Assembly (NCBI GenBank): GCA_018673925.1
Contig: JABHBL010000096.1
Location: 148,071 to 212,070, forward strand
Length of the DNA: 64,000 bases
DNA from: Fidelibacterota bacterium
GTDB taxonomy: Bacteria > Fidelibacterota > UBA8477 > JABMPR01
Direction of reading: 5' to 3'
Each line of letters opens with the position of its first letter. Within the stretch, counting starts at the first letter, position 1. Of the stretch, positions 45,132 to 53,904 are shown piece after piece. Under the pieces are notes generated by a model that did no database searches, was not told where the DNA came from, and saw nothing but the letters and a program-made list of their open reading frames with translations. The translations under genes were made by a program, and so were the position numbers.

Positions 45132-47461
45132 TCTTGAGGATGAAAATAACTACCGTACTCTTGGTCATCCTATCCCTCAATGCCCCCCTGGGTGCTGCTG
45201 ATGTCACCGGTTTTGTCCACGATGTGCAATCTGGAGAAAGTATTATTGGTGTAAATGTATTTATCAAGGCTACCGGGCAAGGTGCTGCTACTAATGTGGA
45301 AGGTTTTTTCATTCTTCGTAATGCAGGCTCAGGAGTTGTTGACCTGACCTTCTCCCACATTGCTTATGAGGACACTACCGTGAGTATCAATTTGGGTCCT
45401 GTGAATCATTTTATCTCAAGTGTGACCCTGCGACCACATGCCATTGATACCAAGGCCATTGAAGTGGTAGGAAAGCGGGCTACTATCATCAAGGATATGG
45501 ATATATCAAGTCTTCAGGTCGATCCTGTTATTCTTACAGAAATCCCTCAACTCAACAAGGATGTCTTCAAGTTGATTCAGTTCTCGCCCAGTGTGACCAC
45601 CTCAGATCCCATGTCGCCCCAGTATTATGTACGAGGTAGTGATCCTGGTGAAAATCTGGTTCAGATGGATGGGATGACCATCTATAATCCGCAACACTTT
45701 ATGGGCTCCAGTGCCATTTTTAATCCCTATTCCATAAAAAATGTGGAGATGCTGGTAGGTGGCTTCGATGCCGAATATGGTGGCCGGAATGCCTCCATTA
45801 TGAATATTTCCACTCGAGAGGGTCATCAATCAGAAATTCATGGTGAGTTCCGACCCTCTATTTCAGGGATCAGCGGAGCCATTGAATTTCCGGCTGGTAA
45901 AAATGGTACGGCCATGGTGTCCGGTAGAACCTATACTGATTTCATGCTAAGAGTCATGATGGGTTCACCGAATCTGGTCATGGATTACAATGCTGCTTAT
46001 CAGGTATTACTTGGCAAGACGCGTCTCCGGTTTTCCGGCTTTTTTGCCCGCGACTATATGGATTATAGTGTTGACAACCTCATGCTATTCTTCCCTGAAG
46101 GCTTGTTTGACTCATTTGGAGAGGGATTTATCACCAACACCACCAATCGTGCGCTAGGTGTTAAGTTTAATTCGGTGCTTCTACCCACCTTAACCCTGGA
46201 AGGTCAGGTCTACCACTCAGCTTCCTCAGTGGACAATTTGACTTACTTTAATTATTCCATAACCGATACAGTTGAAGATTTTACGGTAGCTCTCGACTAT
46301 AAAACTCATATTGAGAATACAATTGGTGAGAATACGGGAAAGGCTAATCTAGCCTGGTATGCCTTTTGGAATCAGACCCTGAAACTGGGTTTTGAGATTA
46401 ATGATATCTATTTTGCCAACGAGGTGGGACGTTTCGACGCTGCTCCAAAACCCAATGAATCAGGAGCGCAATTCCAATCATTCTTTGTTCAGGATAAGAT
46501 TGAAATGGGTCCTCTTCAATTCAAGCTGGGGTTGCGTAATTCCAGATCTCAGGCACAGGGTGATTGGCACATGGAACCACGAGTATCAGCAAGTCTCAGA
46601 ATCCCTGGTGGTCACCAGTTTAAAACTGCCTATGGGAAATATTTTCAATATCTCACAACCATGGATTCCAAGGGTGATGAATTTGTCCAATTCCTGGATT
46701 ATTACCAGTCACTTGAGAATCGGGAGCCCTTGAATTCCATCCACTACATTGTAGGACTCAATGGTCCTCTGTTTGGTGACATTGCCTACGAGGTGAGTGC
46801 ATATTATAAGGATCTGAAGCAACTCTATCGGGCTACCTATAGCAATACCGTAGTAGCAGGGGAAAGCTCGGCCCTCATCGAAGGAGGTTCAGGGGAATCC
46901 TATGGATTTGAAATTCTCCTCAGAGGTGAATTTGGCCGTCTCTCGGGGTGGTTAGGTTACAATTATTCTAAAGGATTCCGTCGCTACCCCTCAATTCTGA
47001 ATGGTGAGACAAGTCTCTTTGATGCAGATCAACCCCATAATCTCAAGTCCATTCTACTCTACAAATTGACGCCAGATATTGTGGCCAGTTCGACCTTGCA
47101 GATTACCTCAGGATTCCCACGCACGTGGGAAACGGGCATGCGCATGCATGGAACCTATGATCCTCTGACAAACACCACTGGCTATTTTGCCACTTATATC
47201 ACTCCAGAGCGCAACAATGTCAGATATCCCGCTCGTTTTGCCTGGGATATTGGTTGGAAGAAAAAACTCCGTTCAGGCTTCGGGTTTAATTTGGCTGAGT
47301 ATCTGGGAGGTGTTGACGCATACATGACCATGACCATCCGGAATCTGCTATTTCTACATCGTAACCCTATCTACTACTTCTATATACCTGAGTATGGTTA
47401 TTATGGTTTTGGAGCTGAATATTTACCATCAATCTCATTTGGCTATAGCCTACAATTCTAA
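45128..47461 (+). CDS. TonB-dependent receptor with carboxypeptidase-regulatory-like N-domain
   Basis: 777 residues. GTG at 45128 overlaps the upstream stop; an ATG at 45140 (MKITTVLL) starts the signal peptide directly and may be the true start. Domains: CarboxypepD_reg-like (about 25-105), plug (about 115-235; MSPQYYVRGSDPGENLVQMDGM, GGFDAEYGGRNASIM), barrel ending in SFGYSLQF. Shorter than the receptor at 2697-5429 and of a different sub-family. The following gene encodes a DUF4249-like lipoprotein, a usual partner of such receptors in Bacteroidota. Ligand unknown. Confidence 0.85.
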   Translation: MILRMKITTVLLVILSLNAPLGAADVTGFVHDVQSGESIIGVNVFIKATGQGAATNVEGFFILRNAGSGVVDLTFSHIAYEDTTVSINLGPVNHFISSVTLRPHAIDTKAIEVVGKRATIIKDMDISSLQVDPVILTEIPQLNKDVFKLIQFSPSVTTSDPMSPQYYVRGSDPGENLVQMDGMTIYNPQHFMGSSAIFNPYSIKNVEMLVGGFDAEYGGRNASIMNISTREGHQSEIHGEFRPSISGISGAIEFPAGKNGTAMVSGRTYTDFMLRVMMGSPNLVMDYNAAYQVLLGKTRLRFSGFFARDYMDYSVDNLMLFFPEGLFDSFGEGFITNTTNRALGVKFNSVLLPTLTLEGQVYHSASSVDNLTYFNYSITDTVEDFTVALDYKTHIENTIGENTGKANLAWYAFWNQTLKLGFEINDIYFANEVGRFDAAPKPNESGAQFQSFFVQDKIEMGPLQFKLGLRNSRSQAQGDWHMEPRVSASLRIPGGHQFKTAYGKYFQYLTTMDSKGDEFVQFLDYYQSLENREPLNSIHYIVGLNGPLFGDIAYEVSAYYKDLKQLYRATYSNTVVAGESSALIEGGSGESYGFEILLRGEFGRLSGWLGYNYSKGFRRYPSILNGETSLFDADQPHNLKSILLYKLTPDIVASSTLQITSGFPRTWETGMRMHGTYDPLTNTTGYFATYITPERNNVRYPARFAWDIGWKKKLRSGFGFNLAEYLGGVDAYMTMTIRNLLFLHRNPIYYFYIPEYGYYGFGAEYLPSISFGYSLQF

Positions 47462-48249
47462 TGGATATTCACATGAAAATAGCGAGAACTGTCTTCTGCA
47501 TTCTGACTGCTGTATTCTTGTACACCTGTGACTTGCCACATCAACCAGGTCCCATGCCTACAGACATAGTTGAAACAGAATTTGAACCTGGTCTAAATAT
47601 TATGGGTGTTCTCAGGGCAGATGATCAAGCCGGGACATCTTTCATCAATATTAATAGAGCCCTCACCACTGAGGAGATTTATTCAGATTCCATAGAGAAT
47701 TTTTCACCACAGATCACCTATGCTAAAGTGCGTTCAGTTGATTCAGCTGCTGAATACCAGTTTGTGAGAAGTGAAGATACCAGCGATTGGGGGAGCTATT
47801 TTGATACCACCCTCAGTGTTGGAGCTGGTGAAGCATATGATCTGGAAATCATCGCGTCTGGTTTTCCCACACTCACCGGACACACCATCATTCCGGACAA
47901 ACCGCAACTCGTGGCAAATTCACTCCTCATAGATTCTGATAAGGTTTCGTTCCAAATACAACATCATGCCAGTGCCTTTGAATACAAACTGTATCTGTTC
48001 TTTGCTGCAAGCGTGTCGGAGAAGGTGGTCAAACCAAGCAATGGAAATATTATTGAAGTGGATTGGAACTTTTCTATCTCAAATGGTTCCCCGCTGTATC
48101 TCGGACTTACAGCTCTGGATGAAAACCTGACGCGTTATGGGAACAGCCCAATATCATTTATTCCCAACACCTATCATCCGGATGGATCTACAGTGAGTGG
48201 TGGCTATGGGTGTTTTGGGTCAGTGTCTATTGCTGTAATAGACTTGTAA
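47461..48249 (+). CDS. DUF4249-like lipoprotein, TonB-receptor partner
   Basis: 262 residues. The leader ends in the lipobox FLYTC; mature sequence starts CDLPHQPG. A strand-rich N-domain (LNIMGVLRADDQAGTSFININRA) and an Ig-like part with GEAYDLEIIASGFPTLTGHTIIPDKP match the arrangement of DUF4249 proteins, which contain a GHT/TxIP motif after the first domain. ATG at 47461 shares its A with the receptor's TAA (TAATG). Probably an outer-membrane-anchored surface accessory for ligand capture. The family call is moderate. Confidence 0.65.
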   Translation: MDIHMKIARTVFCILTAVFLYTCDLPHQPGPMPTDIVETEFEPGLNIMGVLRADDQAGTSFININRALTTEEIYSDSIENFSPQITYAKVRSVDSAAEYQFVRSEDTSDWGSYFDTTLSVGAGEAYDLEIIASGFPTLTGHTIIPDKPQLVANSLLIDSDKVSFQIQHHASAFEYKLYLFFAASVSEKVVKPSNGNIIEVDWNFSISNGSPLYLGLTALDENLTRYGNSPISFIPNTYHPDGSTVSGGYGCFGSVSIAVIDL

Positions 48250-48270
48250 ATTGAGATAATTGTTTCGTTA

Positions 48271-48294
48271 TCCTTCGACTCCGCTCGGGATGAT
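48271..48294 (+). repeat. REP-like half element (TCCTTCGACTCCGCTCGGGATGA)
   Basis: The string around TTCGACTCCGCTCGGG resembles a short intergenic repeat found in many bacterial genomes. Here only one half is present, 22 nt after the DUF4249-like gene. I see no inverted partner close by. Confidence 0.5.
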
Positions 48295-48398
48295 GATTTA
48301 GTATTTCTAATGTGGGTGAGATTTTTGCGCATCCACCGCACTCTATTTTGAGCATGTCTCTTGCATTTGACCTAATCCTGTTCTATGATAAAAGCCTT

Positions 48399-48968
48399 AT
48401 GAATTTTAAAGAACTTCGTGAAACAAAAATATCATCTGAGACCAAATTTAAGGGGAATCTTCTCCATGTGGTCCGGGATGAAGTCCTGCTTCCCAACGGC
48501 AAGACCAGTGTCCGCGAGGGCATCAAACATCCTGGTGCTGTCGTCGTTATTCCATTTTTGAATGATTCAACGCTGATTATGGAACGGCAATTCAGATATT
48601 ATCCTAATGAGATATTTTACGAGCTTCCTGCTGGGAAAACAGACCGAGGTGAGGATTTCCTCACTACTGGTAAACGGGAGCTACTTGAAGAAACTGGGTA
48701 TACTGCAAAGACCTGGACTTTCATAAGTCATCTCTATCCCGCCATTGGCTATGCCGATGAAAAAATGGCAGTTTATGCAGCCAACGATCTAACTATGCAG
48801 GAAATCGACCGGGACGATGATGAGTTTCTGGAAATAATTGAAATGCCCCTGGACAAAGCCATGGAAATGTTGAGACGTGGTGAAATCACTGATGCGAAAA
48901 CTATGGTGGGTTTGTTCTGGGCTGAGAAATTGGCCAGTGGAGATTGGAAAGCCAATGTCAGAAGTTGA
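48399..48968 (+). CDS. NUDIX hydrolase, ADP-ribose pyrophosphatase-like
   Basis: 189 residues from the ATG at 48399; an upstream in-frame start would add 29 non-conserved residues. The Nudix box is perfect: G-x5-E-x7-R-E-L-L-E-E-T-G-Y, around residues 86-109. Upstream HPGAVVVIPFLND and IMERQFRYYPN, and YPAIGYADEKMAVY downstream, are typical of the ADP-ribose pyrophosphatase branch (NudF-like). It would hydrolyse ADP-ribose or related nucleotides in the cytoplasm. It leads a five-gene run (NUDIX, Rieske, ElbB, cupin, LON). Confidence 0.88.
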   Translation: MNFKELRETKISSETKFKGNLLHVVRDEVLLPNGKTSVREGIKHPGAVVVIPFLNDSTLIMERQFRYYPNEIFYELPAGKTDRGEDFLTTGKRELLEETGYTAKTWTFISHLYPAIGYADEKMAVYAANDLTMQEIDRDDDEFLEIIEMPLDKAMEMLRRGEITDAKTMVGLFWAEKLASGDWKANVRS

Positions 48969-49314
48969 TTTTATATATGCCTGTGAGGCATCTGCAGTAC
49001 CTGAGAATGGTGCGCTCAATGTGAATCTGGATGGTGAGGAAATTACCATTTTTCACACACCAAGTCGATTCATCGCTAGATCAGGTTTCTGCAAGCACAA
49101 CGGATTTAAGCTGGAACTATGTGAAATAACAGGTGATACGTTGACCTGTCCTTTGCATGGATGGAAATATAGCGTATCAACGGGTAAGGGAATCAAGCCC
49201 AGTTATACCAGGCTGGAAACCTATCCAATCGTCATGAGAGCTGAACAATTATGGGTGCAGCCCGTGGCTGAAAAACAGGATGATGAATTTGATACATCAG
49301 CTTTTGATTGGTAA
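48955..49314 (+). CDS. Rieske [2Fe-2S] domain protein
   Basis: 119 residues from the ATG at 48955, which lies 14 nt inside the NUDIX gene. It is a lone Rieske domain: the cluster ligands are C-K-H (FCKHNGF) and C-P-L-H (TCPLHGWKYS), the classical C-x-H...C-x2-H pair, 16 residues apart as expected. Such small Rieske ferredoxins carry electrons to oxygenases or reductases. No membrane anchor; cytoplasmic. The likely partner enzyme is not visible here, although the hydrogenase operon lies about 2 kb downstream. Confidence 0.85.
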   Translation: MSEVDFIYACEASAVPENGALNVNLDGEEITIFHTPSRFIARSGFCKHNGFKLELCEITGDTLTCPLHGWKYSVSTGKGIKPSYTRLETYPIVMRAEQLWVQPVAEKQDDEFDTSAFDW

Positions 49315-49337
49315 AATTCAGGTAAGGGGAGGGTGAC

Positions 49338-50000
49338 ATGACAAAAATAGCAGTAGTTTTATCTGGCTCAGGATTTTTAGATGGCGCTGAAATTCAAGAA
49401 AGTGTGATCACCATGCTTGCCCTTGATCGTGCCGGTGCGAGCTATCAATGTATGGCACCGGATATGGAACAGATGCATGTAGTGAACCATTTAACAGGCG
49501 AAGTTACTGAGGGAGAGCAGAGAAACGTTCTTGTGGAGGCAGCTCGCATCGCCAGGACACAGATCATTGATATCGCTGAAGCCAATCCCAACGACTTTGA
49601 TGCTGTTATTTTGCCTGGTGGATACGGTGCTGCTAAAAATCTCTCAGATTTTGCTGTGAAAGGAGCTGCAAGTACTGTACAGGCTGATGTGCTCCAATTT
49701 GCCAGATCTTTTGCTGCAACGGGGAAACCCATGGGCTTTGTCTGCATCGCTCCTACGATGATACCCCATATATATGGCGCAGATGCTAAACTGACCATCG
49801 GATCAGATGCTGATACGTCGGCTGCCCTCAAGGAAATGGGCGGTGTTCATATTAACTGTCCAGTGGACGATTTTGTGGTTGATGAAGATAGAAACCTGGT
49901 TTCAACTCCAGCATATATGTTGGATATGAGAATTGGTGAGGTTGCCATTGGAATCGAAAAACTGGTCAACAAAATTATAGAGATGATTCATGGAAAATAG
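49338..50000 (+). CDS. elbB: ElbB-like glyoxalase/DJ-1-superfamily protein
   Basis: 220 residues, GATase1/DJ-1 fold. Motifs: AVVLSGSGFLDGAEIQESV near the N-terminus (ElbB signature), NVLVEAARIAR, DAVILPGGYGAAKNLSDFA (nucleophile-elbow region) and GFVCIAPTMIPHIYG, where the Cys of the FVCIAP turn is the expected catalytic residue. ElbB (isoprenoid-biosynthesis-linked protein, weak glyoxalase) is of the same length. A GGGGAGGG ribosome site precedes the ATG. Confidence 0.85.
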   Translation: MTKIAVVLSGSGFLDGAEIQESVITMLALDRAGASYQCMAPDMEQMHVVNHLTGEVTEGEQRNVLVEAARIARTQIIDIAEANPNDFDAVILPGGYGAAKNLSDFAVKGAASTVQADVLQFARSFAATGKPMGFVCIAPTMIPHIYGADAKLTIGSDADTSAALKEMGGVHINCPVDDFVVDEDRNLVSTPAYMLDMRIGEVAIGIEKLVNKIIEMIHGK

Positions 50001-50331
50001 TGTAAAAGACTTAAAACAGGTCGCACACTTCTCAGAAGATGCTGCCAATATTAATAGTATGTTCAAAAGTGATCAATTGCAGATGGATGTGCTGTCATTG
50101 AACACCCATCAATACATTTCACCTGTTGTAGAACCCATATCAGACATCATTTATTTCGTGTTGCGTGGCGAAGGTGTTTTTGAAGTGGGAGATGAGGTGC
50201 TGGTACTCACTCGCAACACGTCAGTCCTGGTTGAAATGGGTGTTAGCTCAGGCATCATCAATGAAAGCGATGAGCAGTTGACCGTTCTGAAAATGGCTGC
50301 CCCTCCAGGAATTCATAACCTTAGTTCCTAA
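49990..50331 (+). CDS. Small cupin-domain protein
   Basis: 113 residues, single cupin fold. The ATG is 11 nt inside elbB. A short strand pattern IIYFVLRGEGVFEVGDEVLVLTRNTSVLVE is the cupin GxGxF...G-x-P-like core, but the two metal-binding His/Glu motifs are poorly preserved (no HxH seen), so metal-dependent catalysis is doubtful; a binding role is more likely. Unknown ligand. Confidence 0.65.
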   Translation: MENSVKDLKQVAHFSEDAANINSMFKSDQLQMDVLSLNTHQYISPVVEPISDIIYFVLRGEGVFEVGDEVLVLTRNTSVLVEMGVSSGIINESDEQLTVLKMAAPPGIHNLSS

Positions 50332-50345
50332 CTGAGACCAATTAT

Positions 50346-50993
50346 ATGCATGCACCCATTTTTCCCTTACCCACGGTAAATCTGTTTCCTGAAACTACCG
50401 CCAGTTATCACATCTTTGAACCGAGATATGTGGAAATGATTGAAAGTGTGTTGGAAGGGGATGGTCTGCTGGCTATGGGGGTTCTGAAACCAGGTTATGA
50501 AGAAGATTATTACGGTACTCCGGAAATTTTCCCTGTGGGCTGTCTGGGTAAAATCCAGTCCTACGAGAAATTAGAGAATGGAAAATATAATATTGTTCTG
50601 GAAGGCCTTTTTAGAGTCGGGTTTGGCGAAGTAGTCAAAGACAACCCCTTCCGAGTGGCTGAATTAATCGAGTTACCAGAATCAGATTCTGAAAATGATT
50701 TTATTGATGAACGGGAAGATTTACTGCTGCGTCTTAATTATCTGGTGGAGCAATCTCCGGACACCCTCGATTTCAGTCCCATCCTGGGAGAACAGGAATC
50801 GTTTATCGCACTCGTGAATCTGGTGGCCCGTACTTTACCTCTAAAAAACGATGAACAATACGCACTCCTCTCAATGGACTCTGTCCGAGAGCGCGCCAAT
50901 CGCATCCTGTGGCTTATTGATGATCAGATAGAAACCATTGAATTGCTTAAACGTGTAGATCCCAGAATTACGGATGATATTTCCCTGAATTAA
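50346..50993 (+). CDS. LON N-terminal substrate-binding domain protein
   Basis: 215 residues, a stand-alone LON N-domain. It has the expected FPLPTVNLFPETTASYHIFEPRYVEMIESVL start, then GCLGKIQSYEKLENGKYNIVLEGLFRV, and a helical C-terminal half with LLRLNYLVEQS. No protease domain is present. Such proteins are thought to bind substrates or unfolded regions. Last gene of the NUDIX-Rieske-elbB-cupin run; the intergenic space before the hydrogenase operon follows. Confidence 0.85.
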   Translation: MHAPIFPLPTVNLFPETTASYHIFEPRYVEMIESVLEGDGLLAMGVLKPGYEEDYYGTPEIFPVGCLGKIQSYEKLENGKYNIVLEGLFRVGFGEVVKDNPFRVAELIELPESDSENDFIDEREDLLLRLNYLVEQSPDTLDFSPILGEQESFIALVNLVARTLPLKNDEQYALLSMDSVRERANRILWLIDDQIETIELLKRVDPRITDDISLN

Positions 50994-51100
50994 ACACGCT
51001 TAAACCCTCTTCAGTTGGATCAGTTTTCAATGTCTTCGTTTCTACATTTCGATTCACAATAACACATAATGCTTAAATTAATTAATTACAAAGTGCTGAA

Positions 51101-51114
51101 TTGATCTAAATCAG
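51101..51114 (+). promoter_or_regulatory. Dyad element (FNR/CRP-like box or enhancer site)
   Basis: TTGATCTAAATCAG matches the FNR/CRP-type consensus TTGAT-N4-ATCAA in 9 of 10 fixed positions. It is centred about 110 nt upstream of the start expected from the sigma-54 element, the usual place of an enhancer site. Which protein binds is an inference. Confidence 0.5.
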
Positions 51115-51120
51115 TCTTTT

Positions 51121-51143
51121 ATAAAGTGTTCTGCTGACTTTAT
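51121..51143 (+). promoter_or_regulatory. Dyad element ATAAAGT-N9-ACTTTAT
   Basis: Perfect 7-bp inverted arms 51121-51127 and 51137-51143 with a 9-nt spacer. Centred about 86 nt upstream of the predicted start, 24-25 nt from the first dyad. It could be an activator site or chance in AT-rich DNA. Confidence 0.4.
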
Positions 51144-51191
51144 CAATTATACATGATAAGATAAATAATTGTCATTAGGAAACAGATGTCT

Positions 51192-51207
51192 TGGCATGTG
51201 CTTTGCA
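51192..51207 (+). promoter_or_regulatory. Sigma-54 (RpoN) promoter of the hydrogenase operon
   Basis: TGGCATG-TGCT-TTGCA matches the sigma-54 consensus TGGCAYG-N4-TTGCW at every fixed position, including the GG (-24) and GC (-12) at the required spacing. Transcription would start near 51218, giving a leader of about 50 nt before the ATG at 51269, which has AAGGAAG as ribosome site. Sigma-54 promoters need an ATP-driven enhancer-binding protein; no such gene is in the window. Confidence 0.8.
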
Positions 51208-51268
51208 AATGATCGGATGATGAATGTTGAAAAATTTGTTAACCGATCATTTATAGAAGGAAGCCATT

Positions 51269-52303
51269 ATGGAGTGTTTTTCTCTATTACGGTCTGATGT
51301 CCCAGCCCTGATTGATCACCTCAGGGATTTTGGGGAGGTAATCGCCCCCCATGGGAAAGGGGATGTCTCGTACTCATTTGAAGTTGTCCGTGACAGTAGT
51401 GATGTTGTTCTGGACTATAACCGCACCTTATTACCACTCAAGAAGATGTTTCTCCCACCCGTCGAAAAATTGATGGGGTTCTCACTTAAAAATGAGAGTT
51501 TTGAGCAAGTTGAGGTAGCCATAGCTCCCAGAGTGTTTTTTGGTGTGCATAGTTATGAGATGCAATCCATACTGAGGTTGGATCACAGCATGCTGTCAGG
51601 ATCTGCTGAATCAAATTATTTCAAGCGACGCCAGTCCTCCCGTTTTTTAGGTATCTCGTTTGAGCCAGATGAATTTCACTTTTCCGAAAGTGTCGGTATT
51701 GTCATTGAAGAAATGGAAGGCTTTGATCTCTTTCTCAATGAAGTCGATGGCGATTTTCAACTTTATGTCCTCACTGACAATGGCCAGGAAATGTTAAATG
51801 GGTTTGATAAAATCAATCTAACAGAACCTGAAATAGTTGAGGGTCGTCACTTCAAGAAAAAAATTAGATATCATTATAACAGACTCCCACGGGTTTTTCA
51901 ATATGCCTATCACTCTGATGTTTGGGCTGATGTAGCTTCACGCTGTGTGGGTTGTGGTGCTTGTACATTAACCTGTCCCACGTGCTTCTGCTTTGATGTT
52001 CATGACCATGTTGAAGTGACTGCGGAAGACGGCATGCGGCAACGCAGCTGGGATAGTTGCATGCTAAGTACTTTCGCTGAAGTCGCTGGTGGAGAAAACT
52101 TTAGAGAGAAGACTATCAATCGAACCCGTCATCGCCTCTTTCGCAAATTCAAGTACATAACAGATGAAGAGGGCTTGCCCTGGTGTGTTGGTTGTGGTCG
52201 CTGTACTGCTTTTTGTCCTGCTGGAATCTCAATGCCAGATATTGTCAATGAGCTCATTCAGGAAGATGAAAAAGCCCAATATCACCGAACTGTCCGGGTA
52301 TAG
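51269..52303 (+). CDS. hydB: Group-3b [NiFe] hydrogenase beta subunit (sulfhydrogenase-type, 4Fe-4S)
   Basis: 344 residues. The two 4Fe-4S sites are CVGCGACTLTCPTC from C226 and CVGCGRCTAFCP from C306, the ferredoxin-like dicluster of HydB. Upstream, MQSILRLDHSMLSGS and SSRFLGISFEPDEFHFSESVG are typical of the anaerobic-sulphite-reductase-A/HydB family. The subunit passes electrons between the small subunit and the flavin subunit. First gene of the operon, order beta-gamma-delta-alpha as in Pyrococcus furiosus hydBGDA. Cytoplasmic. Confidence 0.88.
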   Translation: MECFSLLRSDVPALIDHLRDFGEVIAPHGKGDVSYSFEVVRDSSDVVLDYNRTLLPLKKMFLPPVEKLMGFSLKNESFEQVEVAIAPRVFFGVHSYEMQSILRLDHSMLSGSAESNYFKRRQSSRFLGISFEPDEFHFSESVGIVIEEMEGFDLFLNEVDGDFQLYVLTDNGQEMLNGFDKINLTEPEIVEGRHFKKKIRYHYNRLPRVFQYAYHSDVWADVASRCVGCGACTLTCPTCFCFDVHDHVEVTAEDGMRQRSWDSCMLSTFAEVAGGENFREKTINRTRHRLFRKFKYITDEEGLPWCVGCGRCTAFCPAGISMPDIVNELIQEDEKAQYHRTVRV

Positions 52304-52318
52304 AGAAGGAGGCTGAAT

Positions 52319-53170
52319 ATGAAACGCCTACAAGATGTAGAACATCACGAAACTGAAGATCTCTATTACCCCACCATGTGTAAGGTGACAGGAGCCAAAC
52401 AGATAACCGAAATGGAAAAATGGTATGAGCTTGAAATGCCAGAAGGTCAAAGTTTAGGCCATGGTCCTGGTCAGTTCGTGGAAGTATCTGCTTTCGGGAT
52501 TGGTGAAGCACCCATATCAATTTCCAGCTCTCCATCAAAGAATGGAAAATTTGAACTGTGCATTCGTCAGGTTGGAACTCTCACCAATGTCTTGAAGAAT
52601 TACGAAACCGGTGATATGATGGGAATTCGTGGTCCTTTTGGTAAGGGCTTTCCCATGGAAAAACTTTTTGGTAAGGATATCCTGGTAGTAGCAGGTGGAA
52701 TTGGTCTGGTACCTCTTCGATCCCTCATTAATTATGTCCTGGATAACCGCAAAGATTTTGGCCGACTCATCATTCTTTATGGTGCAAAAACGCCATCTGA
52801 GCTGCTTTTCACAGACGAACTGGAAACATGGAAAGATAGAGATGATGTAGAGTTACATGTGACAGTAGATCAGCCAGATGAAACCTGGAAAGGAAATACC
52901 GGTGTTATCACAACGCTGATTCCCTCTCTGGATCTCAAACTGAATACCACCATAGCTGCCATCACAGGACCTCCTGTCATGTACAAGTTCGTGGTCATGT
53001 CTCTCAAGTCAAAACAACTTCCTGATGATCAGATATATCTGTCTCTTGAACGCCGCATGAAATGTGGTGTTGGTAAATGTGGACATTGCCAGATCAATGG
53101 TGTCTACTGTTGCCAGGATGGGCCCGTGTTCAACTATGTTGATATCAAACCATTGGAGGAGGCTCTCTAA
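52319..53170 (+). CDS. hydG: Group-3b hydrogenase gamma subunit (FAD/NAD(P) oxidoreductase)
   Basis: 283 residues. FAD-binding N-domain with GQFVEVSAFGIGEAPISISSS, then IRGPFGKGFPMEKLFGKDILVVAGGIGLVPLRS (flavin and pyridine-nucleotide binding) and a C-terminal [2Fe-2S] motif with C249 (CGVGKCGHCQINGVYCC). It is the electron outlet or inlet of the complex, exchanging electrons with NAD(P)H. A strong AGAAGGAGG ribosome site precedes the ATG at 52319, 15 nt after hydB. Its TAA shares an A with the next ATG. Confidence 0.9.
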   Translation: MKRLQDVEHHETEDLYYPTMCKVTGAKQITEMEKWYELEMPEGQSLGHGPGQFVEVSAFGIGEAPISISSSPSKNGKFELCIRQVGTLTNVLKNYETGDMMGIRGPFGKGFPMEKLFGKDILVVAGGIGLVPLRSLINYVLDNRKDFGRLIILYGAKTPSELLFTDELETWKDRDDVELHVTVDQPDETWKGNTGVITTLIPSLDLKLNTTIAAITGPPVMYKFVVMSLKSKQLPDDQIYLSLERRMKCGVGKCGHCQINGVYCCQDGPVFNYVDIKPLEEAL

Positions 53171-53904
53171 TGAAACCACAAGTTGCATTTTTCGATTTTA
53201 CTAGTTGTGAAGGTTGTCAGCTCAATAAGCTCAATTTTGAAAATGATCTTCTCGATATATTAAAACACGTAGATATTGTTGAATTTCGCGAGGCTATGGA
53301 TGACAAGGCCGATCACTATGATATCGCCTTTATTGAAGGATCTATTACTTCACCATCCTGTGTGGAACGCATTCATGATATCCGTCGTCGCAGTGATATT
53401 TTAGTGGCGCTTGGCTCCTGCGCTGTAAATGGTGGTGTCAATGCCATGAAGAATCTTCATCCCATTGATGAAGTTCGCGAAACGGTTTATGGGGACGACA
53501 AGTACCTGTTTGCCACCCTACCAGCCATGGCAGTTTCGTCGGTGGTAAAAGTAGACTATGAAGTCCGTGGTTGTCCCATGACCCAGCAAGATTTTCTCAA
53601 GCTGCTTATCGCTCTGGTCCTGGGCAAGCAACCTCCAAAATATGGTTCTCCAGTATGCGTGGAGTGCAAGCTTAAAGAAAATGAGTGTCTTTACAATCGT
53701 GGCATGGTTTGTCTCGGTCCTATCACCAGGGGTGGTTGTGATGCAGTTTGTCCAAGTTTTGGACAATTCTGTACCGGCTGTCGGGGAATCCTGGACAATC
53801 CCAATATTGATGGGATGTTGGAAGTGATGACCAGTCATGGTATCAGTCTGGATGAGGCAAAAAAACGTATGCTGCTCTATAATTCAAACGAGGTTCAATT
53901 ATGA
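53170..53904 (+). CDS. hydD: Group-3b hydrogenase small (delta) subunit
   Basis: 244 residues. The proximal-cluster motif is DFTSCEGCQL (C13, C16), followed by GSCAVNGG and RGCPMTQQDFLKLL. The C-terminal Cys-rich part (CVECKLKENECL, CLGPITRGGCDAVCP, FCTGCRG) gives medial and distal clusters. No twin-arginine signal, so the enzyme is cytoplasmic, as expected for group 3. Carries electrons from the Ni-Fe site to the beta subunit. The stop overlaps the next ATG (ATGA). Confidence 0.92.
   Translation: MKPQVAFFDFTSCEGCQLNKLNFENDLLDILKHVDIVEFREAMDDKADHYDIAFIEGSITSPSCVERIHDIRRRSDILVALGSCAVNGGVNAMKNLHPIDEVRETVYGDDKYLFATLPAMAVSSVVKVDYEVRGCPMTQQDFLKLLIALVLGKQPPKYGSPVCVECKLKENECLYNRGMVCLGPITRGGCDAVCPSFGQFCTGCRGILDNPNIDGMLEVMTSHGISLDEAKKRMLLYNSNEVQL

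Noticed and set aside
48271-48294. Rho-independent terminator of the DUF4249-like gene
   Set aside because: No inverted arm or U-run follows; it looks like half of a REP-type repeat.
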